A DNA stretch of 64,000 nucleotides from Bacillota bacterium (lineage in GTDB: Bacteria; Bacillota; Clostridia; Christensenellales; SZUA-584): positions 62,001-126,000 of the forward strand of contig JAEYOE010000025.1 in NCBI GenBank assembly GCA_023412005.1, in the 5' to 3' direction. The position numbers and the translations under genes were made by a program. This document shows positions 38,275-44,351 of this stretch, one piece after another (the stretch's first letter is position 1; every line of letters starts with the position of its first letter). The notes beneath the pieces were generated by a model. The model saw only the letters and a program-made list of their open reading frames with translations, was not told the DNA's origin and ran no database searches.

Positions 38275-38455
38275 GTGACATCCGACTACACCGGTAACGA
38301 TAGCCTTTACGCCGCCGTCATGCAAAACGGCGACAATATATGAGATATTACCGATGCTCTGACTTTCTCAGTTCCGGCGGACGGCACGTTAGATTTCCGT
38401 TGAAGGCAAAGCCAAGAACGACGCTTTCTCGCTCTCTTTTGCAGATCGGCTAACC
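38275..38455 (+). pseudogene. Short decayed reading frame of unknown family
   Basis: A GTG at 38275 follows a strong AAGGAGGGTGATCAC. The frame reads VTSDYTGNDSLYAAVMQNGDNI, then TGA at 38341-38343. It resumes in the same frame as DITDALTFSVPADGTLDF. If one base is inserted at ~38400, it continues as RVEGKAKNDAFSLSFADRLT. One stop and one frameshift inside otherwise protein-like sequence suggest a decayed secreted or beta-sandwich protein. Family not recognised. Confidence 0.4.
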
Positions 38456-39229
38456 CGCCATCTGGCTTCGTGAAAACAGCGCTTTAATATCATCAAGCCG
38501 TTCTCTCGTCGTTTCTTCGCCAATCTTCAGCATACTCTCAATATTCTTTAAGCTGTGCCTCGCCTGCCCATCCAGCGCGGGGCGCAGCATCAAATCGGCA
38601 TCCCGTTCGCAAACGGCACTGTTAATATTGCTGCTCAGATTATAAGCGGTTAAAAAAACGTCAATCCGCTTTAAGCTGTCGGTGCCCCGGCCTCTGTCCG
38701 CATTTAAATTGATGCCCACCACAGCCTCGGCCCCCATGTCCCGCAGTTCTCGGGTGGGAATGCTGCGCAGCGTCCCGCCGTCTATATACACCTTATCGCC
38801 GATGCAAACAGGCTGGAACACGCCCGGTACCGCGCAGCTAGCTGAAACAGCTTTGGATACGCTGCCTTCCCGCAGCGTTTCGAGCACCCCCTGACGCAGC
38901 TCCACCGCAACCGCGCAAAAGGGGCGATGCAGCTCACTGAAATTCACATCCTTCAAAAAGCAATCCGCCAGCCGTTCAATGATCTCCGGGCTCATATACG
39001 AAATAAGATGCGGCTTTTTGGGCAGCACACTTTTGTCCTTCAGGTTCAGCACAAAGTCGTAGAGCTTTTCCCAGGGGATATCCGCCGCATACAGCGCGCC
39101 CGCAATCGCGCCAGCCGAATTCCCCGCGACCATATCAAACGAAATGTCGTTTTCCTGAAACACGCGTATAGCGCCGAGATGCGCAATGCCGCGCGTGCCG
39201 CCGCCGCCGAATGCAATGCCTGTTTTCAT
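38450..39229 (-). CDS. Patatin-like phospholipase
   Basis: This 259-aa hydrolase of the RssA/YchK type starts MKTGIAFGGGGTRGIAHLGAIRVF, containing the oxyanion-hole glycines. The nucleophile Ser is in GNSAGAIAGAL (G-x-S-x-G, residue ~38). The catalytic Asp is in YIDGGTLRSIPTREL (DGG, ~residue 145). It cleaves acyl chains from (phospho)lipids. ATG at 39229 follows a GGGGGGGAAAGC stretch; the frame is open to 39622 but the upstream part is not like the family. Confidence 0.93.
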   Translation of the reverse strand: MKTGIAFGGGGTRGIAHLGAIRVFQENDISFDMVAGNSAGAIAGALYAADIPWEKLYDFVLNLKDKSVLPKKPHLISYMSPEIIERLADCFLKDVNFSELHRPFCAVAVELRQGVLETLREGSVSKAVSASCAVPGVFQPVCIGDKVYIDGGTLRSIPTRELRDMGAEAVVGINLNADRGRGTDSLKRIDVFLTAYNLSSNINSAVCERDADLMLRPALDGQARHSLKNIESMLKIGEETTRERLDDIKALFSRSQMAG

Positions 39230-39376
39230 GCTTTCCCCCCCCGAAATATGCCGAAAAACATCATCAGTACTTACATTATACTTGCTTCGTGGCAAAAATA
39301 GTATCGTTTTTGGAACATTTATGGCTGCGTTTCGTTTATATAGTACAACACATTGATCGCTATTGAGGAGAACGAT

Positions 39377-40618
39377 ATGAAAATGATGCTGATTTTTCTT
39401 TTGGTTATTACACTGATACTCGGCGGCTGCACGGCTCAAAGCATGGACAATACAACCCAGCATAAGGCCGAACTCAAGGCACAGGCCGTTGCGCCGCTCG
39501 ATGCGCCTTTTGTGGCTGCTGTTAACGGCTTTGGTTTTAATACCGCAAAAGCTCTCTATCAAACGGATAAAAATCTGGCGCTCTCCCCAGCCGGTATGGA
39601 GCTGGCGCTCTGCATGACGCACACCGGCGCGGCGGGCGATACGGCGGCGGAAATGTCTCAGGTGCTCGGTATAATCGGCCTAAATGACAGCGATATCACG
39701 AACGCGTGCAGAGCGCTGATGTGGCGCGCGAACACCGGCGGCATGGAAGCGGCCAACGCCATTTGGCTCAGCGACAAATATACCTTCTCAGAGGCGTTCA
39801 TCAACACCTGCGTGAACGACTTTTTTGCGGACGCGTATCCACTTACTATCCCGGGTGCCAAGAATGCGATTAACAACTGGGCCAGCGATAAAACGCATGG
39901 GCGCGTTAAGGATATCGTCATGGAGGAACTGCCGATTGAATCACGCATTGTGCTGGCTAACGCGCTTTACTATCTCGGTGACTGGGAACTGCCGTTTGAA
40001 GCCAACGATACGTACGATGAGGAATTCGCCGCGCCATCAGGCAGTGTGAAAACGGCGTTTATGCACAGTGATCGGTCGGTGCCGTATTACAAAAACGACA
40101 ACTTTTCTATGATCACGCTGAACTTCAAAGGCAACGAAAATGAGGGCAAATATGCGATGGCGTTCTTGCTGCCTGCCGAAGGCAGCGATGTTAAGAGCCT
40201 GCTGCAAAAGCTGGATGCGAACGCGTTCTCAGCCGCGCTTGCGGACGCACAGGATCAGGAGGTTTGGATCAAGCTGCCCAAGTTCGAATTCGCCTATTTC
40301 ACAAAGCTGAAAGACACGCTGGCCGCTATGGGCATGGGCAAGGCTTTGAGCCCCACCGAGGCTGATTTTTCCGCAATGACCAACGAAGCCAATGAGATTT
40401 ATATCGACGAGGTGCTGCACAAGTGCTATATCCGCGTGGATGAGCTCGGCGCAGAAGCGGCCGCTGTAACCGTGGTGGAAATGTTAGCGGGCGCAGCGAT
40501 GATGGAACAGGAGCCGCCCAAGTTTTACGCCGACAGGCCGTTCGTGTTCGCGATTTATTCGCAGGAAGACGGAACCATTGCGTTTATCGGCGCGGTTAAC
40601 GACCCCACGAAGAAATGA
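39377..40618 (+). CDS. Serpin-family protease inhibitor, lipoprotein
   Basis: This 413-aa protein has a signal peptide with lipobox LGGC at residues ~16-19. A serpin fold follows (VNGFGFNTAKALYQTDKNLALSPAGMELALCMTHTGAAGDTAAEM near residue 45). Shutter and breach features are NAIWLSDKYTFSEAFI, ANALYYLGDW and KLPKFEFAYFTKLKDTLAAMGM. The hinge DELGAEAAAVTVVEMLAGAAMMEQEPPKFYADRPFVFAI has the small residues required for loop insertion, so it is probably inhibitory. The P1 residue lies somewhere in the LAGAAMME stretch. It would be anchored on the cell surface and trap serine or cysteine proteases. ATG at 39377 follows GAGGAG by 6 nt. Confidence 0.93.
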   Translation: MKMMLIFLLVITLILGGCTAQSMDNTTQHKAELKAQAVAPLDAPFVAAVNGFGFNTAKALYQTDKNLALSPAGMELALCMTHTGAAGDTAAEMSQVLGIIGLNDSDITNACRALMWRANTGGMEAANAIWLSDKYTFSEAFINTCVNDFFADAYPLTIPGAKNAINNWASDKTHGRVKDIVMEELPIESRIVLANALYYLGDWELPFEANDTYDEEFAAPSGSVKTAFMHSDRSVPYYKNDNFSMITLNFKGNENEGKYAMAFLLPAEGSDVKSLLQKLDANAFSAALADAQDQEVWIKLPKFEFAYFTKLKDTLAAMGMGKALSPTEADFSAMTNEANEIYIDEVLHKCYIRVDELGAEAAAVTVVEMLAGAAMMEQEPPKFYADRPFVFAIYSQEDGTIAFIGAVNDPTKK

Positions 40619-41012
40619 TGACGTTCTAAATATTCATTTTCGGTCGTGAGCTTGCCTTCACGTGTGATCAAATTATTGCAGGTGCTGCCAAGTGCCGGAT
40701 GATTGATCTGTTATGAACAGAAACTATAAATAATCCTATCCTTTTTCCCCTGTCACCTATTGGTGACTCAGACTGCTGACAAAGTCATTATTGTCATTTT
40801 TGAGCGAGCATTAGCGAAGTCGAAAAATCTCATGTTAAAAGCGTTTTGACATGGGATACCTCGACTACGCTATCACTCCGCTCGGTATGACAGATGGAGG
40901 GGTTTAGCATCAAGTTGTGTCACCTATTGGTGACTGCTTTTTTATTAGAATAAAGAAGAAGCATGTTTCCACATTTCTGTCGCTTATGGCTTACATTCAA
41001 TTACTAATGTTT
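40619..41012. other. Intergenic region between serpin and ACT genes
   Basis: About 390 nt, noncoding; it is mostly occupied by the repeat structure at 40751-40935. Nothing else recognisable. Confidence 0.5.
40751..40935. repeat. MITE-like palindrome flanked by direct repeats
   Basis: An 18-bp palindromic direct repeat (TGTCACCTATTGGTGACT) occurs identically at 40751-40768 and 40918-40935. Between them 40792-40892 is a ~100-nt imperfect inverted repeat whose ends are TGTCAT and ATGACA, with two ~44-nt arms that match at most positions. The second direct repeat is followed by GCTTTTTT and could terminate transcription from the left. Confidence 0.75.
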
Positions 41013-41282
41013 CTACAGACGGTGCATCGCGTCAAATATCTCCTCGCGCATGATGCGGATATCCATGCAAATGCTCTTGGCCGTTTCGCTGATGCGATCG
41101 GAAAGCTCGCCGAAGCCCACACCGCAGCCGTCAAGGTCCACCAGCATGATCATCGCGAAATAATCCTGCAGCACTGTCTGGCTGATATCGAGTATATTCA
41201 CGCCGTGCTCGCTGAGCGCGGCCGATACGCGCGCGATAATACCCGTTTTGTCTTTTCCCGTTACTGTGACTATGGCTCTCAT
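41013..41282 (-). CDS. ACT-domain protein, UPF0237 family
   Basis: This 89-aa protein starts MRAIVTVTGKDKTGIIARVSAALSEHGVNILDISQTVLQDYFAMIMLVD, a textbook ACT domain of the UPF0237 (YkoF/Lmo-type) family. ACT domains bind small ligands, often amino acids, and these proteins usually dimerise. The regulated partner is unknown. It starts one base after the stop of the LOG gene, the last gene of a three-gene operon. Confidence 0.93.
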   Translation of the reverse strand: MRAIVTVTGKDKTGIIARVSAALSEHGVNILDISQTVLQDYFAMIMLVDLDGCGVGFGELSDRISETAKSICMDIRIMREEIFDAMHRL

Positions 41283-41283
41283 A

Positions 41284-41874
41284 TTATTCTCCCAAAGATC
41301 GTTTGATCAGTTCGTTTTTGATATACGGGCGCGCCGCGTCCGAACTTTTTATATAATCCATCGCCTTTTGCGCATTGTCGCATATCCTGTATACGCCTGC
41401 CGCATCCGGCTTTGCGAACCCCTGTTCCACCGTCCCGTCAAACTGAGCCTTCAAACCGCTGTAAAAGCCATTGGTATTAACAGCCGCAATCGGCTTTTGG
41501 TGCACGCCGAGCTGCCTGAGCGTGATAATTTCGAGCAGCTCCTCCAGCGTTCCGTAGCCGCCCGGCAGCGCGATAAACGCATCAGCTTTGTCTTCCATCG
41601 TCGCTTTTCTTTCGCGCATACCGCGTGTGATAATCATCTCGCTGCAGCCAAACAGCAGCGCTTTCACATTCATTATCTCGGGCACCACGCCAATGATATG
41701 CCCGCCGCTTGCCGCCGCGCCGCGCGCCACGGCCCCCATCAGCCCGTCGGCCCCGCCGCCGAACACAAGCGTTAAGCCGCTTTGCGCAATCAGCCGGCCA
41801 AGCTGCTCAGCTTCTTTAACGTAAATATCGTCGAGCGTTCTGCTCCCTGAGGCATACACACAAACGGCTTTCAT
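41284..41874 (-). CDS. LOG-family nucleotide 5'-monophosphate phosphoribohydrolase-like protein
   Basis: This 196-aa Rossmann-fold protein (TIGR00730 family) has the motifs VYASGSRTLDDIYVKEAEQLGRLIA, VFGGGADGLMGAVARGA and the diagnostic ALPGGYGTLEELLEIITLRQLG (PGGxGTxxE). Relatives hydrolyse cytokinin riboside phosphates or AMP-like nucleotides to base plus ribose 5-phosphate. The physiological substrate in anaerobic Bacillota is not known. Its ATG overlaps the upstream stop by 4 nt. Confidence 0.94.
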   Translation of the reverse strand: MKAVCVYASGSRTLDDIYVKEAEQLGRLIAQSGLTLVFGGGADGLMGAVARGAAASGGHIIGVVPEIMNVKALLFGCSEMIITRGMRERKATMEDKADAFIALPGGYGTLEELLEIITLRQLGVHQKPIAAVNTNGFYSGLKAQFDGTVEQGFAKPDAAGVYRICDNAQKAMDYIKSSDAARPYIKNELIKRSLGE

Positions 41875-42404
41875 TTCTTAATGAACCCGCCGTTGATCAC
41901 ACGCACATCATTGACTGTGATCACCGCTTTGTCGAGCCGCGCTTTAATTAACGCAATAGCCGCGGGAATACGCTTTCTTTTCAGGTGCAGCATCAGAATC
42001 TCCCTTGTGCCGGTTTTGCCCTCGCCTTCCATAATCGTCACGCCAAAACCGTTGTCTCTGAGTTCCTGCACCAGGATATCCGCCGCTTCGTCTTTATTGA
42101 TAATGACCTGTATGGAACTAAGGCCAAACGCAAGCTTGCCCTCCAGCCACGAGCCCACATAGTTGCCGATCGCAAACGCGATCGCAAAAATCACACAGCG
42201 CAGCAAATCTTCCTGAAAGCCGACCAGCACGGTACCCGTCACCACAATCCACAGCGACACCTCGAAAAACCCTGTGATGGACCCTTTCAGGCGCTCTCCT
42301 CTGTTGATCAGCACAAGGCGCACGGTGGAAACCGCCACCTCAAGTATTTTTCCGAAGAAGATGAACAGATAGAGCCATATGCTTGGCTGTTGCAAAAATT
42401 CCAT
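41871..42404 (-). CDS. UPF0316 membrane protein (DUF5698 + DUF2179)
   Basis: This 177-aa protein has three membrane helices (residues ~8-95, FFGKILEVAVSTVRLVLINRGERLKGSITGFFEVSLWI is the DUF5698 signature). A C-terminal DUF2179 domain (residues ~110-175) contains IQVIINKDEAADILVQELRDNGFGVTIMEGEGKTG, a small ligand-binding-like domain. The start is ATG at 42404, with AAAGGAG upstream; an ATG at 42431 would lie upstream of the predicted transcription start and is excluded. It heads the UPF0316-LOG-ACT operon. Confidence 0.92.
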   Translation of the reverse strand: MEFLQQPSIWLYLFIFFGKILEVAVSTVRLVLINRGERLKGSITGFFEVSLWIVVTGTVLVGFQEDLLRCVIFAIAFAIGNYVGSWLEGKLAFGLSSIQVIINKDEAADILVQELRDNGFGVTIMEGEGKTGTREILMLHLKRKRIPAAIALIKARLDKAVITVNDVRVINGGFIKK

Positions 42405-42429
42405 ATCAAAACTCCTTTGTTTGGCTGTC

Positions 42430-42459
42430 ATTATAACATTACGATCTCACCGAATTCAA
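42430..42459 (-). promoter_or_regulatory. Promoter of the UPF0316-LOG-ACT operon
   Basis: On the minus strand TTGAAT (42459-42454), 18 nt, and extended TG-T-TATAAT (-10 at 42435-42430). Transcription would start near 42423, which supports translation from 42404. Confidence 0.75.
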
Positions 42460-42542
42460 GCTTTCTTGCTTATTGCCTTATCTTGTGGTGTTCAAAGCTT
42501 TCCTAAATACTTTAAATGATATCATTTCACGGGGAGGCAACC

Positions 42543-42736
42543 ATGAAAATAGGACTACCATTTTCACTGCCGTGCTGGTCGCTCTTTTGGGCTGCGTACC
42601 GAAGGCCCCAAAATTGTGGATTGTATTTCCCGGTTCGAGATCAACTCAACAAGGTCAATTAAGTAGTCGCAACCTCTTGGCGGCCTACCGCGACATAATA
42701 AAAACAGTCCGTTTTTCGGGACTGCCGTTATGTTAA
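42543..42736 (+). pseudogene. Frameshifted small lipoprotein gene
   Basis: ATG at 42543 is preceded by GGGGAGGCAACC. Its own frame is unremarkable. In the frame one base earlier the sequence reads NRTTIFTAVLVALLGC, a signal peptide with a lipobox, then VPKAPKLWIVFPGSRSTQQGQ and on to a stop at 42736. A single additional A in the run after ATG would join start and lipobox (MKNRTTIF...). The gene is thus broken by one base, by mutation or by a homopolymer sequencing error. Mature protein family not recognised. Confidence 0.5.
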
Positions 42737-42772
42737 TCTGATAACGATATGAAGCCCCTGATTTGTGTGATT

Positions 42773-42801
42773 GGCACGAGATTTCGTGCCTCTCTTTTTT
42801 T
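42773..42801 (+). terminator. Terminator upstream of the HD-domain gene
   Basis: Stem GGCACGA/TCGTGCC (42773-42779 with 42784-42790), followed by TCTCTTTTTTT. Confidence 0.85.
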
Positions 42802-42827
42802 GCAATCGCGCCGACTTAGTTACGAGC

Positions 42828-42856
42828 TGTTCATTATGGTACCCGTGCTGTATAAT
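42828..42856 (+). promoter_or_regulatory. Promoter of the HD-domain gene
   Basis: TGTTCA (42828-42833), 17 nt, TATAAT (42851-42856), 34 nt before the preferred start. Confidence 0.6.
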
Positions 42857-42890
42857 AAACTTATCGCCACACATGAAAGGCTATGTTTAC

Positions 42891-43379
42891 ATGACGCATG
42901 ATATTCTCTATGAAATGATACGCCTGAACGGCCGTGATACACGCCGCATTAACCACGCGCTAAAGGTACACGGCTTTGCCGTTTGCATTGCGGGGCGCGA
43001 GCATTTCAGCGAGGCCGACCGTCTTGTCACCTCACTCGCGGCGGCGCTGCACGATATCGCCATTCATCACTGCGAAGCGGTTTACGGCAGCTGCGGCGGC
43101 AAGCTGCAGGAGCAGGAAGGCCCTGCCATTGCGCGCCCGATACTTGAGAAATATACGAGTGACGAGGTGCTGATTGCACGCGTTTGTGATATCATTGCGC
43201 ATCACCACACCTATAAGGGGTTTGCGGATGCGGCGCATCAGGCGCTGATTGAGGCGGATTTTCTGGTGAACTTTGACGAAGGCGAATTTGAGCGGCCTGC
43301 GTTTGAAGCGGCTGTGAGGCTGCATTTTAAAACCGCGGCGGGCAAGGATCTGGCCAAAACAATGTTCGGCGTTGAGTGA
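42891..43379 (+). CDS. HD-domain phosphohydrolase-like protein
   Basis: This 162-aa protein has the HD metal-ligand pattern: INHALKVHGFAVCIAGREHF (first His), AAALHDIAIHHCE (HD pair) and IIAHHHTYKG. The final Asp lies in EADFLVNFDEG. HD proteins hydrolyse nucleotides or phosphoesters; the substrate is unknown. ATG at 42891 is preferred over an in-frame ATG at 42873 because GAAAGG lies at a usable distance upstream. It ends just before a tRNA gene. Confidence 0.82.
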   Translation: MTHDILYEMIRLNGRDTRRINHALKVHGFAVCIAGREHFSEADRLVTSLAAALHDIAIHHCEAVYGSCGGKLQEQEGPAIARPILEKYTSDEVLIARVCDIIAHHHTYKGFADAAHQALIEADFLVNFDEGEFERPAFEAAVRLHFKTAAGKDLAKTMFGVE

Positions 43380-43443
43380 AAGCCATTTTTCTTGACGAAG
43401 CGCCTTTGGGTTTGCTATACTAAGCCTTGCTAAAAATGAATAT

Positions 43444-43533
43444 GGAGAGATGTCTGAGCTCGGTTTAAAGTGCCGGTCTTGAAAACCGGTGTTGCGAAAG
43501 CAACCGTGGGTTCGAATCCCACTCTCTCCGCCA
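43444..43533 (+). tRNA. tRNA-Ser(UGA)
   Basis: The acceptor stem GGAGAGA/TCTCTCC is perfect, with discriminator G and an encoded CCA. The anticodon stem CCGGT/ACCGG encloses loop CTTGAAA with anticodon TGA. A long variable arm (GTTGCGAAAGCAAC) identifies a class II serine tRNA. The T arm is CGTGGGTTCGAATCCCAC. The length of 90 nt is normal. Confidence 0.97.
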
Positions 43534-43753
43534 AAATAATGAGCTCACCGTTAGGTGGGCTTATTATTTTGACATGGGGTGGATTCGAACGTGAGCCTGC
43601 CGCCGCCAGATGGCGGATGAAGGCAGGCGAACATGGCGTGATAGCGCCCATTGGGCGCGGAGCGAATCCCACTCTCTCCGCCAAAAGTAAAGGGTGCGCC
43701 GTCAGGTGTATCCTTTTCTTTTGGCATAGGAAGGATTCGAACGTGAGCCTGCC
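43513..43753 (+). repeat. Diverged ~150-bp tandem duplication carrying the tRNA-Ser 3' end
   Basis: Twenty-four identical bases of the tRNA 3' end and CCA (43513-43536) recur at 43663-43686, exactly 150 bp away. A 21-bp block GGATTCGAACGTGAGCCTGCC at 43581-43601 recurs at 43733-43753. The terminator hairpin at 43533-43570 has a diverged counterpart at 43681-43724 with ends CCAAAAG/CTTTTGG. Together they form two units of one element. The GGATTCGAAC blocks look like antisense T-arm fragments. Confidence 0.8.
43533..43570 (+). terminator. Strong terminator after tRNA-Ser
   Basis: A 17-bp stem (with two G-T pairs) from 43533-43549 to 43554-43570 with loop GTTA. Its A/T-rich outer part gives T-runs in both directions. 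Confidence 0.85.
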
Positions 43754-43987
43754 ACGCCTGGGCGGATCATTTTAGTAGAAATATAAGTTGTCATAAGTCG
43801 GATCATAATCATTATTCTCACCATAAAGAAGCTATTTGATAGAAAAAACTTGGAGTCTGCATTTTATATTTAAATATTGAAAGCCTTTTATGATATACTA
43901 AGGTTCCTTGGATGTGCTGAATATTATATAGAAGCATTATGTACGAGTAAAGTCACAACTAATAATCACAAGGAAATCGAGGCTGAA
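43754..43987. other. A/T-rich gap after the tRNA-end duplication
   Basis: About 230 nt of low-GC sequence with no recognisable gene. An open frame begins at 43877 but its first 37 codons lack family similarity, so I start the following gene at 43988. Confidence 0.4.
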
Positions 43988-44272
43988 ATGGATCTTAATG
44001 GTGAAGTTGTTAAGCATAAAAAGTTTGGTGTAGGCACAATTGTCGAATCCAAAGACGACCATATTATGGTGCTTTTCAACGAAAAAAAAGAGGAAAAGAA
44101 ATTTTTATATCCGGAAGCTATTGGAGAGTTTTTAGAGCTTCAAAACAAATCATCTTCAAGTCATGAGATAAGAACTGAACAAAGAAGAATAGATGATGTT
44201 AAGAAAATCATCAAAAGGCACAAAAACATAAAGAAGATCATTGGCATCAGACAAGAGAATGAAAAGAAATAA
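43988..44272 (+). CDS. Small protein with an SH3/Tudor-like beta-barrel (PcrA-C-terminal-type)
   Basis: This 94-aa protein begins MDLNGEVVKHKKFGVGTIVESKDDHIMVLFNEKKEEKKFLYPEAIGEFLEL. The pattern V-x-H-x-x-F-G-x-G-x-I/V resembles the small barrel at the C-terminus of PcrA/UvrD helicases and in Clostridium hypothetical proteins. The rest is highly charged (Lys/Glu) and probably helical. The frame is open from 43877, but ATG 43988 after GAGG gives a family-like N-terminus. Codon use is A/T-rich. It lies 79 nt before a DEAD-box helicase. Function unknown; a nucleic-acid or RNA-polymerase contact is possible. Confidence 0.6.
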   Translation: MDLNGEVVKHKKFGVGTIVESKDDHIMVLFNEKKEEKKFLYPEAIGEFLELQNKSSSSHEIRTEQRRIDDVKKIIKRHKNIKKIIGIRQENEKK

Positions 44273-44351
44273 TAGTTACTTATAATGAAACGCAAAGTAT
44301 TCTAATAATAAGAAATATCGCTGTATAGAACTCTTATGATGAAAGGACAGT

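Noticed and set aside
38341..38343. In-frame TGA as a recoded (selenocysteine) codon
   Set aside because: No SECIS-like hairpin is evident right after it, and a separate frameshift follows ~60 nt later, so decay is the simpler reading.
43430..43684. Minus-strand 84-codon frame containing AERVGFEPTVAFATPVFKTGTLN
   Set aside because: It is the antisense translation of tRNA-Ser and its duplicated 3' end. The RVGFEPT motif is a known kind of spurious protein from tRNA antisense strands.
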